DNA of 48,437 bases from SAR202 cluster bacterium (GCA_016872355.1 VGZY01000014.1:1-48437), one strand, 5' to 3'. Shown: positions 1 to 9,431, counted from the stretch's first letter. Translations and numbers: made by a program. Notes: generated from the sequence alone by a model not told the origin.

Positions 1-64
1 AGGATCGAAAGCCGGCTCCAGATCACCCTTGGAGATCGAGACTGATTCAACCAAAACCAGTCGT

Positions 65-109
65 ACTGACAAAATCACTGAGCAGTAAGACTGACAAAGT
101 CATTGAGCA
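65..109. repeat. Direct repeat, two 20-bp copies, period 25
   Basis: ACTGACAAAATCACTGAGCA at 65-84 recurs with two changes at 90-109. The pair lies downstream of the archease stop codon, in a stretch (1-140) where I see no gene. Its role is unknown; it could be a remnant of a longer tandem array cut by the window edge. Confidence 0.6.
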
Positions 110-140
110 TTGACAATCCTGGGGGTGAGGGACAGTCAGG

Positions 141-557
141 TCAAATGTCCAGTACAACGCGTATCTGCCATTCGCGGCGGTCTTGCCTCACCGACAGCCC
201 GTGGTACGTTGCGGCCTTCACCGCCGGGCGCAGGCGGTGCCGCTGGGAGTCGGCGGACTCGCCCCGGCACTCGGCGGTGAGGGACGCGCCTTCGGGCGCC
301 ACCTTTACGGAGTAGGCGACCGGAAGGAAGTCGTGGGCTTCGTAGTGGAACAGGAGCTCGTTGAGCCAGTCTACAACCAGGGTTTCGCGGTCCGTGGAGG
401 TGACGGCTATATGGCGAGAATGCATCTCCCGGACGGTGGAAAGGTCAGCGATTAGGTTGAACATGCCGACGGCGGCCTGGGCGAGCGCCTGCTCGAACGT
501 TGCGCCGCGCGCTGCTACGCCAATGTCGGCAGTGTGCTCGAAGTAGTCGTAGGTCAT
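141..557 (-). CDS. Archease
   Basis: This 138-residue protein has the archease pattern: it opens with YDYFEHTADIGVAARG, continues with an alpha/beta core containing LVVDWLNELLFHYEAHDFLP, and ends in a strand that finishes with Asp-Ile. Known archeases activate the RNA ligase RtcB by promoting guanylylation and bind metal through conserved Asp residues, including the one in HTADIG and the C-terminal Asp, both present here. No rtcB is visible, so the partner must be elsewhere. The region before the ATG is a repeat with no good Shine-Dalgarno site, so translation may be weak or start unusually. It is codirectional with the upstream stress-protein gene. The family call is firm; the role in this organism is inferred. 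Confidence 0.9.
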   Translation of the reverse strand: MTYDYFEHTADIGVAARGATFEQALAQAAVGMFNLIADLSTVREMHSRHIAVTSTDRETLVVDWLNELLFHYEAHDFLPVAYSVKVAPEGASLTAECRGESADSQRHRLRPAVKAATYHGLSVRQDRREWQIRVVLDI

Positions 558-560
558 GGA

Positions 561-656
561 AGAGAATTATGAATTATGAAGGATGAATGGTGAAGGTTCG
601 ATCCGAAAGGTCCCCTTCCTCATTTCATACTTCATAATTCATCCTTCATAATTCTC
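561..656. repeat. AT-rich degenerate tandem repeat with inverted partner (type A)
   Basis: Left arm 561-595 stutters on GAATTATGAA / GGATGAATG units. Right arm 621-656 is approximately its reverse complement (ATTTCATACTTCATAATTC). The gap between the arms is short, so a long hairpin can form. It fills the whole gap between the stress-protein stop codon (655-657, at the edge of the right arm) and the archease ATG (555-557). A second copy lies at 8052-8140 and a single arm near 24563-24595. Confidence 0.75.
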
Positions 657-1566
657 ACTTTGCCGGTCGGTACACCAGCACCGGCACCGCGCTGGCGTGG
701 ACTACCTTCTCCGTCACGCTGCCCATTACCCAGCGGCCTATGCCGGAGCGGCCGTGCGTGGCGATGGCGATCATCGAGTTCGGGCGGTTCCTGGCGTGCT
801 CTACAATCGCATTGGCGGGCTCTCCGTGGAGCACTTTCCAGCCGGTCGCGACCCCCTCGGAGTGCATGCGCATCGCGATCTCCGTGAAGTACGCGCTGGC
901 TTCTCGTTCTGACTTGTCCAGTATGTCTTGTGGGTGCGATACCATCTCCGGCCCCAGGTACAGCTGCGAGAGCTTTGGTATGGAAAGCACCAGTGTCGCC
1001 CGTGCTTTCAATCCCATCGCGACCTCATGGACCAGCGGTAGAACGGTCTCTGCCATCTCGGAAGTGTCAAGCGCGACGATGATCTCCTCAACAAAACCCA
1101 GCGCGGTCTTTGCAGGGTCAAGCTTCGGTACCAGGAGCAGTGGCGAGCGAGAGTTCTGTACGAGGTGGCTTGCTACGCTGCCCATGAGCACGCCGTCGCC
1201 TGACCTGCCGTGCGCGGACACCGCAATCAGGTCCGGCCTCACGTCGCCTCCGTATTCGACGATGACGGACGACGGGTCACCCATCGCGACGGCGCTGTCC
1301 GCCTGGATGCCGGCATCCTTCATTTTGCCTACCTGCTGCAGCAAGTAATGTTGGGCCGCCTGGTACGACCGCGACTGGATGCGCTCAAGGTACTGCTGCT
1401 GCTCGGCCTCGCTCTTAAGCTTGCCGGCAACAGCTCGAGACCCGCCGATCACGTGCAGGAGCATCACGCGGGCGCTCAAACTGGCCGCGATGGCGTATAC
1501 GTATGGAATGACGGCCTCGGCCTGCGGGGAGCCGTCGAGCGGCACAAGGATGCTTTTGATCGGCAT
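655..1566 (-). CDS. Tandem universal stress protein (two UspA domains)
   Basis: The 303 residues form two UspA domains, roughly 1-150 and 160-303. Each begins with a hydrophobic strand and Asp (SILVPLDGS; EIIVALDTS) and each ends with the ATP-binding G-x2-G-x9-G-S pattern (HGRSGDGVLMGSVA; HGRSGIGRWVMGSV). Usp proteins of this type bind ATP and act in stress survival; the ligand here is inferred from the motif. The start is well set: AGGAG lies eight bases before the ATG on the minus strand. Its stop codon touches the type A repeat, and archease follows on the same strand. Confidence 0.92.
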   Translation of the reverse strand: MPIKSILVPLDGSPQAEAVIPYVYAIAASLSARVMLLHVIGGSRAVAGKLKSEAEQQQYLERIQSRSYQAAQHYLLQQVGKMKDAGIQADSAVAMGDPSSVIVEYGGDVRPDLIAVSAHGRSGDGVLMGSVASHLVQNSRSPLLLVPKLDPAKTALGFVEEIIVALDTSEMAETVLPLVHEVAMGLKARATLVLSIPKLSQLYLGPEMVSHPQDILDKSEREASAYFTEIAMRMHSEGVATGWKVLHGEPANAIVEHARNRPNSMIAIATHGRSGIGRWVMGSVTEKVVHASAVPVLVYRPAK

Positions 1567-1788
1567 TGGCCTGCTCCTGCGAGAGGGTTGTGACCCAATT
1601 CTGGATGCGCCGGCGCGACATTGTCAAGGCGCTTGCCAAGCGCCTCAGCGAGAGGTTTCGACGGCCACAAATCCACTAGTGCGACGAAATCGACTATGCT
1701 ATACTGCCGTAAGCTTTGAGGATGGGTATTTGCGCCCATTCCTCCGGATACGTTTACCCGGCCAACGGGCCTTCCAGGACAGTCAAGA

Positions 1789-2997
1789 ATGATCGAGCTT
1801 ATCAAGGGCGGAAGTGTAACCTCCGCGAAGGGCTTTATCGCCGGCGGCACATACGCAGGCCTCAAGCGCAGCGGCGAGGACGTGCTGGACCTGGGCCTTC
1901 TATATTCAGAAGTGCTGGCCAACGTCGCGGCTACTTTCACGACCAATATGGTGAAATCTCCCTCCGTGGTGCTGAGCCAGAGGCGCGTCGCAAAAGGCAA
2001 AGCCCGCGCCGTCGTCGCCAATAGCGGATGCGCCAACGCGTGCGTGGGTGAGCAGGGGCTCAAGGACGCTGAGGAGTTCACAGCCTTGGCGGCCAAGCAC
2101 GTAGGCATCCAGCCGGAAGAAGTATTGATCTGCTCGACAGGCCTCATCGGCGTGGAGCTTCCGATGGCGCTCATCCGCCACAACATCGGGAATATCCACC
2201 TGAGTGAGCACGGCGGCCACAAGTTCGCCCGCGCAATTATGACCACCGACTCTCATCCGAAAGAAATGGCCATCTCCGTGGACCTTTCGGGTCGCAAGGT
2301 GACGCTCGGCGGCGCAGCCAAGGGTGTGGGCATGATCCATCCCAACATGGCGACCATGCTGTGCTTTATCGCCACGGACGCGCCCGTCGGGCTGGAGTTC
2401 CTTCGCAAGGCCACCAAAGAGGCGATAGAGACCTCATTTAATCAGATCGACGTCGACGGCGACACCAGCACGAACGACACATGCATCGTGATGGCGAACG
2501 GCAAGGCCGGTGGCCAGCCCGTAGAGGCGAACCCCGCGGACGCGAAGGCGTTCCAGGAGGCCCTCACCTACATCTGCATCAGCCTTGCCAAGGAGCTCGC
2601 GCGCGACGGCGAGGGCGCTCAGCGCCTTCTTGAGGTCGTCGTTGACGGCGCCAAGACCGTTGCGGACGCCCGCAAGGCGGCGCGCGAGGTCTGTGGCTCC
2701 AACCTTGTAAAGTCGATGGTGCACGGTCGCGACCCTAACTGGGGCCGCATAATGATGGCGCTCGGGAAGAGCGGCATCGATTTCGATGAGAGCAAAGTGG
2801 ATATATTCATCAACGATATCCACATAGTCCACGACGGTGTGTCCATCCCGTACATGAAAGAAGCCGTTATCTCGGCTATGAGCGTCCCGGACGTGCAGTT
2901 CCGGTTGAGCCTTCACGCCGGCGAGGCCTCCGGCACTGCTTGGGGCTGCGACCTGACCGAGGAGTACGTTACCTTTAACTCGGCGTACGCCACATAA
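1789..2997 (+). CDS. argJ: Glutamate N-acetyltransferase / amino-acid acetyltransferase ArgJ
   Basis: This 402-residue protein matches ArgJ throughout. The autoproteolytic site is visible in GMIHPNMATMLCF near residue 188, where the Thr after Ala becomes the nucleophile of the beta chain. ArgJ moves the acetyl group from N-acetylornithine to glutamate, and bifunctional forms also use acetyl-CoA, so the cyclic acetyl route to ornithine is implied. Other family landmarks include ANSGCANACVG near residues 75-85 and the DTSTNDT stretch near 224-230. It is the first gene of a plus-strand series with argB, UPF0182, argD and argG. A TATACT hexamer at 1700-1705 might be part of its promoter, but no good -35 is seen. 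The start ATG has AGGA upstream at wider than usual spacing. Confidence 0.95.
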   Translation: MIELIKGGSVTSAKGFIAGGTYAGLKRSGEDVLDLGLLYSEVLANVAATFTTNMVKSPSVVLSQRRVAKGKARAVVANSGCANACVGEQGLKDAEEFTALAAKHVGIQPEEVLICSTGLIGVELPMALIRHNIGNIHLSEHGGHKFARAIMTTDSHPKEMAISVDLSGRKVTLGGAAKGVGMIHPNMATMLCFIATDAPVGLEFLRKATKEAIETSFNQIDVDGDTSTNDTCIVMANGKAGGQPVEANPADAKAFQEALTYICISLAKELARDGEGAQRLLEVVVDGAKTVADARKAAREVCGSNLVKSMVHGRDPNWGRIMMALGKSGIDFDESKVDIFINDIHIVHDGVSIPYMKEAVISAMSVPDVQFRLSLHAGEASGTAWGCDLTEEYVTFNSAYAT

Positions 2998-3079
2998 GGG
3001 CCCTGGATTGACCCACCCACACATCATCCCTCACAACCGTTCCGCCCGCTTTCTCCGACGAAACACCGTCGCTTAAGCA

Positions 3080-3112
3080 GCGCGCGCCTCGCAACAAGGC
3101 GGCGGCGCGCGC
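3080..3112. other. GC-rich hairpin between argJ and argB
   Basis: GCGCGCGCC at 3080-3088 is repeated inverted as GGCGCGCGC at 3104-3112, giving a nine-bp perfect stem around a 15-nt loop in the 163-bp argJ-argB gap. There is no T tract after it, so it is not a classic terminator. It might protect or attenuate the operon message; that is inference. Confidence 0.5.
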
Positions 3113-3160
3113 CGTCATTAACCTCACAGGACCAGGGGACCACCCTCCCCGGACTCGCGT

Positions 3161-4054
3161 ATGGAATCCAATACATTGAACATTAACCCTTTTCCTATCA
3201 ATCATGAAGGCACGACCCAGGGTATGACGCAACCTAATCCCGGCCAGGACGTTAATCCTAAGAAGGGGACGGCAGCCACAGGCAGCCTGCTGGTGAAGAT
3301 CGGCGGCAGCACCCTCGGCAGCCACGACACGACGCTTGTTGATATCATCGCCCTGCAAAAACGCGGCGTTATCCCGGTGGTGGTGCACGGCGGCGGCAAG
3401 GTCATTTCCGAGTGGATGGAAAAGCAGGGTGTACGCCCGCGGTTCGTTAACGGCCTCAGGGTGACAGATCCCCAGAGCATGGACATCGTGACCGCAGTCC
3501 TGACAGGCCTCATCAACAAGCAGCTGGTGGCGACAATCAATGCCATGGGCGGTAAGGCCGTGGGCCTTTCCGGTGCGGACGGCGGTATGATGGAGGCCGA
3601 AATAATGGACCGTGAGCTCGGCCTTGTCGGCAACGTCACTAAGGTGAACGCCGACCCCATCCTGGCAGTGATGGAGCGCGGTTTTATGCCGGTTATCGCG
3701 CCGGTGGCCGTCAAGGCGGGCGCCGTTCCCGGTGCCCCGGTCACGCTCCTGAATATCAACGCGGACACGGCGGCCGGCCAGATAGCAGTCGCCCTCCGGT
3801 CCGAGAAGCTCGTCTTCATGACCGACGTGGAAGGCGTTAAGGACTCCTCTAATCGAGTCATCTCGCGCCTGACGGAGCGCCAGGCAAAAGAGCTCGTGGA
3901 CTCGAAAGTGATCGCCGGGGGAATGATCCCCAAGATCGGAGCGTGCCTGCTCGCGCTCCACGGCGGCAGGTCGACTCACATCGTGGACGGGCGCAAGCCC
4001 AATGCGCTGATGGACGTGCTGAACGGCGCGGCCATCGGCACCAGAGTGGGGTAG
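3161..4054 (+). CDS. argB: Acetylglutamate kinase ArgB
   Basis: ArgB phosphorylates N-acetylglutamate, the second acetylated step of ornithine synthesis. The kinase core begins near residue 42 with LLVKIGGSTLGSHD, then VVVHGGGKVISEWM and the substrate-binding stretch FVNGLRVTDPQSMD. NINADTAAGQIAVAL and KLVFMTDVEGV form the nucleotide-binding C-terminal half, followed by GGMIPKIGACL. The first 40 residues are an extension unlike the rest; an in-frame ATG at 3224 with a better purine run before it is an alternative start. No N-terminal helix typical of arginine-sensitive hexameric enzymes is obvious, so feedback control is uncertain. It is followed 10 bp later by the UPF0182 gene. Confidence 0.95.
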   Translation: MESNTLNINPFPINHEGTTQGMTQPNPGQDVNPKKGTAATGSLLVKIGGSTLGSHDTTLVDIIALQKRGVIPVVVHGGGKVISEWMEKQGVRPRFVNGLRVTDPQSMDIVTAVLTGLINKQLVATINAMGGKAVGLSGADGGMMEAEIMDRELGLVGNVTKVNADPILAVMERGFMPVIAPVAVKAGAVPGAPVTLLNINADTAAGQIAVALRSEKLVFMTDVEGVKDSSNRVISRLTERQAKELVDSKVIAGGMIPKIGACLLALHGGRSTHIVDGRKPNALMDVLNGAAIGTRVG

Positions 4055-4064
4055 GTGAGCATAG

Positions 4065-6839
4065 ATGTCGTTTGATATTCCGCGCCGCCCAAACATGCCG
4101 TTCGACCTGACCGGCGCGATGACACCCGAGCTGCGCAGCCGGATCAAGTGGATCGTTATCATCTCCGCGGTGATTGCGACGTTCGCGTTCGCGAACTTCC
4201 TGCGCGGCGTGTTCACTGACCTCTTCTGGTTCGAAGAGGTTGGGTACCGGGATGTCTACCTTAAGATCCTGACGACGAAGGCAGCCCTTTTCATAGGTGC
4301 GGGCGCGGTTTTCGCACTCCTGTGCGGCACAAGCATTTACTTCGCCCTGCGGATTTCGCAGTGCCCCGAGCTCGTGCCCATGCCCGCAGGCACCAAAGAG
4401 TTCCTGCGCCGCCTCATCCTCTGGGGCGCCATTGTCATCGTTCTCGTTCTGAGCGGGGTCTTCGGCTCTATCGCGGCCACCCAGTGGGCACTCGTGATGC
4501 GGTACGGCGCCGCAGTGCCGTTTGGCATAACCGAGCCGATCTTCAGTCGCGACGCCGGTTTCTACGTATTCACGCTCCCTCTCTACGACATGGTCCAGAC
4601 CTGGCTCCTCGCGGCCGGCATCGCCGTGCTCATATCCACACTCTTCGCGTACTTCGTCAGCTACAACTTCCGCGGCGTCGGTTTTCCCCTGAACCCTGCT
4701 TTCAAGGTCCATATCTCCACCATCGGCGCGTCAATCATGTTTGCGCTGGCGGTAGGACACTGGATCGACAGGATGAACATAGTTCTCTCGGCAAAGGGTT
4801 CAATCTTCGGCGCCTCTTATACGGATGTTCATGCCTCGGAGCCCGCGTTCCTCATTCTGACATTTATCGCCATCGCATGCGGCATTCTAATGCTGGTGAA
4901 CGCCTACGTACGCGGCCTGCGGCTGCTGGGCGGTGCGCTCGCGCTGTGGGCAGTCGCGGCCATTGCGCTCGGCTCAGGGTGGCCGAACGCGATGCAGCGC
5001 ATTTCTGTGAACCCGAACGAGTTCGCTCTTGAGCGCCAGTACATCCGGAACAATATCGAATTCACGCGCCTGGGTTATGGACTGGACAATATCCAGAGCC
5101 TCCAGTACCCGGCCGTGCCCGGCATGACGCGCGACCTCATAGACCAGAACCCGGAATCGATCGAGAACATCCGCCTATGGGACAACGGCCCGCTGTCCAA
5201 TGTCTACAAGCAGATCCAGCAGATCAGGCCTTACTACACCTTCAACGAGGCAGACATCGACCGCTACATGATCGGCGGGGAGCTGAGGCAGGTGATGCTC
5301 GCGGCGCGCGAGGTTGAGCAGAGCCAGCTCGGCCCTGCAGCCCAGACTTGGGTCAACACCAAGCTGCGCTATACGCACGGCTTCGGTATTGCAATGAGCC
5401 CCGTTACTGAGTTCACGCCCGAAGGCCGCCCGCTTTTCTACGCTAAAGATATCCCGAACGACGGCATCATAAGGATTTCCGCCCCCGGCGCGGCTCAGCC
5501 GGAGCAGCTAATAACCAACCCGCGCATCTACTACGGAGAGATGACGGACGAGTACGTATTCGTGGACACGAATACCCCTGAGCTGGACTATCAGCTGGAA
5601 GGCTCTGAAGCCAAGGACTTCTACTACGACGGCGCCGGCGGAGTGCCGATTAACTCGTTCATCCGCCGCCTCGCGTACGCGTGGCAGTTCAGCGATATGG
5701 CGATCCTGCTTACGAACGAGTTCAAGGCGGAAAGCAAGATTATGTACCGCCGCACGGTCCGCGACCGCGCCCATGCGATCGCCCCGTTCCTGAGAATGGA
5801 CGAAGACCCGTACATCGTCGCAGCGGATGGAAAGCTCTTCTGGATGCTGGACGCCTACACAACGAGCAGCCACTTCCCTTACTCGGAACAAGTCGGCACG
5901 GGGATCAATTCCTACAACTACATTCGCAACAGTGTGAAAGTGACCGTGGATGCCTTTGACGGCACAGTCCAGTTCTATATCGTCGACCAGAATGACCCCG
6001 TTGCAGCCACGTACGCGAATATCTTCCCGACACTCTTCAAGCCAATCGACGCAATGCCGGATTCGCTAAGGTCGCACATCCGTTACGCCAATAACATCTT
6101 TAGTGTGCAGGCGGAGAAGTTCCTGCGTTACCATATGACCGACCCGCAGGACTTTTACAACCGCGAGGACCTGTGGCGTCTGGCACGAGAGAAGGTGGGA
6201 ATCTCCGGGCAGCTCGAGCAGGTTGAGCCTTACTACGCCATCATGAAGCTGCCGGGCGAGACAGTTCCCGAGTTCGTGCTCCTGACGCCGTACACGCGCA
6301 ATGATCCGCCGATCATGGCCGGCTGGCTGGCGGCCCGGAGTGACGGCGATAACTACGGCGAGCTTCAGGCGCTGATCTTCCCGCGCGACAGGCAGGTGGA
6401 CGGCCCCGAGCAGGTTGAGGCGAAGATCGATAACGACCCGTTCATTTCCGAATGGTTCACGCTGCGGTGCCAGGGCGGCTCAACCTGCATACGCGGCAAC
6501 CTGCTCGTAATACCGGTGATTCACGAAGACACTTACGGCCTGCTGTACGCGGAGCCCGTGTACCTGCAGGCTGCCGGCATCGAGTTCCCGGAACTGAAGC
6601 AGGTGGTGCTGGCGTCCGGCGAACGGGTGGTCATGAGGGAATCCGTGCCAGTCGGCATAGACGCGCTCGTTGGCGCGTCGGTCCAGCCGCCTCCGCCTCC
6701 GGTAACGGAGCCCGGCGACCTGGACGCGATTCGCGAGAGCCTACGGAATATGAAGAACGCCGTCCAGGGGCTGCTTGACAGCATCCTGGATCTCGAAGAG
6801 ACGCTCGAAGGCCTCGAGCAAACCCCGGGAGGACAATAG
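4065..6839 (+). CDS. UPF0182 family large membrane protein
   Basis: The 924 residues fit UPF0182: about seven hydrophobic segments lie in the first third (near residues 29-50, 68-90, 112-138, 165-190, 215-235, 255-280 and 285-302). A long, presumably extracytoplasmic, domain follows with family blocks such as YPAVPGMTRDLIDQNPESI and RIYYGEMTDEYVFVDT. The tail has a proline run (QPPPPPVTEPG) and a predicted coiled coil rich in Leu and Glu. The molecular function of UPF0182 is not established. Its place inside an arginine gene series, 10 bp after argB and with its TAG stop overlapping the ATG of the aminotransferase, indicates cotranscription but not a role in arginine synthesis. Confidence 0.92.
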   Translation: MSFDIPRRPNMPFDLTGAMTPELRSRIKWIVIISAVIATFAFANFLRGVFTDLFWFEEVGYRDVYLKILTTKAALFIGAGAVFALLCGTSIYFALRISQCPELVPMPAGTKEFLRRLILWGAIVIVLVLSGVFGSIAATQWALVMRYGAAVPFGITEPIFSRDAGFYVFTLPLYDMVQTWLLAAGIAVLISTLFAYFVSYNFRGVGFPLNPAFKVHISTIGASIMFALAVGHWIDRMNIVLSAKGSIFGASYTDVHASEPAFLILTFIAIACGILMLVNAYVRGLRLLGGALALWAVAAIALGSGWPNAMQRISVNPNEFALERQYIRNNIEFTRLGYGLDNIQSLQYPAVPGMTRDLIDQNPESIENIRLWDNGPLSNVYKQIQQIRPYYTFNEADIDRYMIGGELRQVMLAAREVEQSQLGPAAQTWVNTKLRYTHGFGIAMSPVTEFTPEGRPLFYAKDIPNDGIIRISAPGAAQPEQLITNPRIYYGEMTDEYVFVDTNTPELDYQLEGSEAKDFYYDGAGGVPINSFIRRLAYAWQFSDMAILLTNEFKAESKIMYRRTVRDRAHAIAPFLRMDEDPYIVAADGKLFWMLDAYTTSSHFPYSEQVGTGINSYNYIRNSVKVTVDAFDGTVQFYIVDQNDPVAATYANIFPTLFKPIDAMPDSLRSHIRYANNIFSVQAEKFLRYHMTDPQDFYNREDLWRLAREKVGISGQLEQVEPYYAIMKLPGETVPEFVLLTPYTRNDPPIMAGWLAARSDGDNYGELQALIFPRDRQVDGPEQVEAKIDNDPFISEWFTLRCQGGSTCIRGNLLVIPVIHEDTYGLLYAEPVYLQAAGIEFPELKQVVLASGERVVMRESVPVGIDALVGASVQPPPPPVTEPGDLDAIRESLRNMKNAVQGLLDSILDLEETLEGLEQTPGGQ

Positions 6840-8042
6840 ATGACAACAGACTGGAAGGAAGTTGAAAAGAAGTACTACATGCAGGTCGTCCGGCGCCAGC
6901 CGATCGTGATCGTGCGAGGCGAAGGGACCAGGGTCTGGGACGACGCCGGCAAGGAGTACCTGGACTTCACCGGCGGGTGGGCCGTCGTCAATGTCGGCCA
7001 CGCCAACCCTGTAGTCGCCGAGGCGATAGCGAAGCAGGCGAAGGCGCTTCTCCAGACCTCCAACCAGTTCTACACGATCCCGCAGCTCGAGTTGGCCCGA
7101 ATACTCGTTGATAACAGCTGCATGGACCGCATCTTCATCGCAAACAGCGGCGCCGAGGCCAATGAGGGCATGATCAAGCTTGCCCGAAAGTACGGCATCA
7201 CGAAGAAGAACGGCGCGCACGAGATCATCACAATGGACCACTCCTTCCACGGGCGAACGCTCGTGACGATGGCCGCCTCCGGAAAGCCCCTGGACAGCTT
7301 CCTACCGGCCCCAATGGGGTTCAAGGTGGTTGAGTATAACAACCTGGACGCCATCAAGCGCGCGACGACCGAGAAGACAGCTGCCGTGATGATGGAGCCT
7401 GTGCAGGGAGAGGGCGGCGTAAACGTTCCGTCGAAGGAGTACATGAAGGCCGTGCGGAAGTGGTGCACGGACAACGGCATGCTCCTGATCTTCGACGAGG
7501 TGCAGTCCGGCATCGGCCGGCTTGGGACGCTGTTCGGCTACCAGGCGTTCGACGTCGAGCCGGACGCGATGTCCCTTGCCAAAGGCCTCGGCGGCGGCGC
7601 GCCCATCGGCGCGTTCCTGACGAAGGAGTTCTGCAACGTTCTTGCGCCGGGCGACCACGGCTCCACCTTCGGCGGCAACCCGCTCGCTAGCGCAGCGGCG
7701 TACGCGGCGGTGAAGTACGCCATCGATAACAACGTTCCCGCGAACGCCGTCAAGATGGGCGAGCGGCTCAGGGCCGGCCTGGGCAAGCTGAAGACGAAGC
7801 ATAGCTTCATCAAGGAAGTCCGCGGCGTGGGCCTGCTGAACGCCGTGGAGTTCAATATCGAGATCTCGGCGGCGACGCTGACGGCGGCGAATGGCCTGGG
7901 CCTGCTGCTGAACGCCCCGAGGCCGAACATCGTCCGCTGGATGCCACCGCTGACGGTAAACGCCGCGGAGGTGGACAAGGCGGTGGGGCTGTTCGAGAAG
8001 GCGATCGTTGAGGGCGCGAAGACGGCAACGGCGAAGAAGTAA
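6840..8042 (+). CDS. argD: Acetylornithine aminotransferase-like class III transaminase
   Basis: This 400-residue PLP enzyme of fold type I shows the family signature: AEANEGMIKLARKYG, the PLP-stacking region HSFHGRT, the acidic LIFDEVQSGIGRLG, and the Schiff-base lysine in SLAKGLGGGAPIGAF. GEGGVNVPSKEYM and HGSTFGGNPLA complete the pattern. Placed between argB and argG it most likely converts N-acetylglutamate semialdehyde to N-acetylornithine. A broader acyl-diamine or GABA-type substrate cannot be excluded from motifs alone. The ATG overlaps the UPF0182 stop by one base (TAGATG is read as TAG then ATG), and a strong GGGAGGA lies just upstream inside the previous gene. A type A repeat follows the stop codon. 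Confidence 0.9.
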   Translation: MTTDWKEVEKKYYMQVVRRQPIVIVRGEGTRVWDDAGKEYLDFTGGWAVVNVGHANPVVAEAIAKQAKALLQTSNQFYTIPQLELARILVDNSCMDRIFIANSGAEANEGMIKLARKYGITKKNGAHEIITMDHSFHGRTLVTMAASGKPLDSFLPAPMGFKVVEYNNLDAIKRATTEKTAAVMMEPVQGEGGVNVPSKEYMKAVRKWCTDNGMLLIFDEVQSGIGRLGTLFGYQAFDVEPDAMSLAKGLGGGAPIGAFLTKEFCNVLAPGDHGSTFGGNPLASAAAYAAVKYAIDNNVPANAVKMGERLRAGLGKLKTKHSFIKEVRGVGLLNAVEFNIEISAATLTAANGLGLLLNAPRPNIVRWMPPLTVNAAEVDKAVGLFEKAIVEGAKTATAKK

Positions 8043-8051
8043 GAGAAGGCG

Positions 8052-8140
8052 AATTATGAATGATGAATTATGAAGTATGAAGTGGGGATCGAAGGCATTC
8101 GGATCGATCCTTCATCATTCATACTTCATAATTCATACTT
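8052..8140. repeat. AT-rich degenerate tandem repeat with inverted partner (type A)
   Basis: Left arm 8052-8083 (GAATTATGAATGATGAATT and on) is matched by an inverted right arm at about 8110-8140 (TTCATACTTCATAATTCAT). The middle holds a small GATCGA / TCGATC palindrome. The element fills the argD-argG gap, starting 10 bp after the argD stop and ending just before the argG ribosome site. Confidence 0.75.
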
Positions 8141-8158
8141 TTCTTCAAGAGGTACTCT

Positions 8159-9427
8159 GTGAACTGGCGCGAGTTGAAAGATAAGAATGTAAAGCTCCTT
8201 GGCGGCGCGGTGTCCGGCGGGCTGGATAGCTGCACGGTCACGCACTGGCTAACGTCAAAGGGGTTCGAGGTCTCCGGCTTCACGGTGGACCTGGGCCAGC
8301 CGGACGAGGAGAGCCTGGACGGCATCAAGGACCGCATGCTCGGCTCCGGCGCGGTGGAGGCGATGATCGTGGACGGCAAGCAGGCGCTTGCCGAGGCCGG
8401 TCTCAGGGTCATCCAGGCACAGGCGCGGTACGAGGGCGAGTACTGGAACACGACGGGAATCGCGCGGCCGATCACGGTGGGCGCGATCCTGCCGGAGCTG
8501 AAGAGGCGCGGCATCCCCGTGCTGTTCCATGGCGCGACCGGCCGAGGCAACGACCAGGTGCGCTTCCAGCTCACGATGAACATGCTCGCGCCCAAGATGG
8601 ACGTCTACGCCCCGTGGCGAGACCCCGAGTACGTGGCGCAGTTCCCCGGCCGCAAGCAGATGATCGAGTACTGCCACAAGAACAACATCCCCATCAGGCC
8701 GTCCAGCCAGTCGCGCTACTCTACGGACGCCAACTTCCTGGGGCTCACGCACGAGGCGGGCGACCTTGAAGAGGTCACGATCTCGCCGACGTTCGTCGAT
8801 CCGGGCATGGGCGTGTGGCCGTGGGACGGCGAGGACAAGTACGAGACGGTGACCGTCCGCTGGGAGGAGGGCACGCCGGTCTCGATTAACGGCAACGCGA
8901 TGGGCCTCGTTGAGATATTCCAGGCCGCCAACAGGATCGGCGGGAAGCACGGCGTGGGCATCGGCACGCACGTCGTCGAGAACCGGTTCGTGGGGATAAA
9001 GTCGCGCGGCATCTACGAGGCACCGGGCATGGAGCTGCTGGGCCGCTCCTACGAGTTCCTGCTGCAGTTCATCCTGGACCGCCGCGCGCGGGAGCTGCAC
9101 GCGTACCTATCCTCGATCATCAGCCGGCAGATATACCAGGGCTACTGGCTGGACCTGACCACGACCGCCGCGCTGGCCGCGCTGGAGCCGATCAACCGGC
9201 TCGCGACGGGCACGATCACTGTGCGCCTCTACCGGGGCACGGTCGGCTTCGACACGGCGGACGACACGCTAGAGGCGATGCCGCACTCGCTGTACACGGA
9301 CGACTCGTCGATGGAGGCCATCGGCTCCTACGGCCACGCGGACGCGGAAGGCTTCCTGAAGGTGCTCCAGGTCTCCGCGCGCAACGTGGGCGTGCGGCAG
9401 TTCCCGGCGCTGGGGCGGGAAGAGTAG
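8159..9427 (+). CDS. argG: Argininosuccinate synthase ArgG
   Basis: ArgG joins citrulline and aspartate using ATP. The N-terminal P-loop of the PP-loop ATPase superfamily is plain in GGAVSGGLDSCTVTHWL near residues 15-31, and GATGRGNDQVRFQLT and PSSQSRYSTDANFLG are family blocks. Length is 422 residues, near that of the longer bacterial form. The start is GTG at 8159 with AAGAGG seven bases upstream; the next in-frame ATG is inside the conserved core and too late. It closes the arginine gene series. argF and argH are not in view. Confidence 0.95.
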   Translation: MNWRELKDKNVKLLGGAVSGGLDSCTVTHWLTSKGFEVSGFTVDLGQPDEESLDGIKDRMLGSGAVEAMIVDGKQALAEAGLRVIQAQARYEGEYWNTTGIARPITVGAILPELKRRGIPVLFHGATGRGNDQVRFQLTMNMLAPKMDVYAPWRDPEYVAQFPGRKQMIEYCHKNNIPIRPSSQSRYSTDANFLGLTHEAGDLEEVTISPTFVDPGMGVWPWDGEDKYETVTVRWEEGTPVSINGNAMGLVEIFQAANRIGGKHGVGIGTHVVENRFVGIKSRGIYEAPGMELLGRSYEFLLQFILDRRARELHAYLSSIISRQIYQGYWLDLTTTAALAALEPINRLATGTITVRLYRGTVGFDTADDTLEAMPHSLYTDDSSMEAIGSYGHADAEGFLKVLQVSARNVGVRQFPALGREE

Positions 9428-9431
9428 GAGT

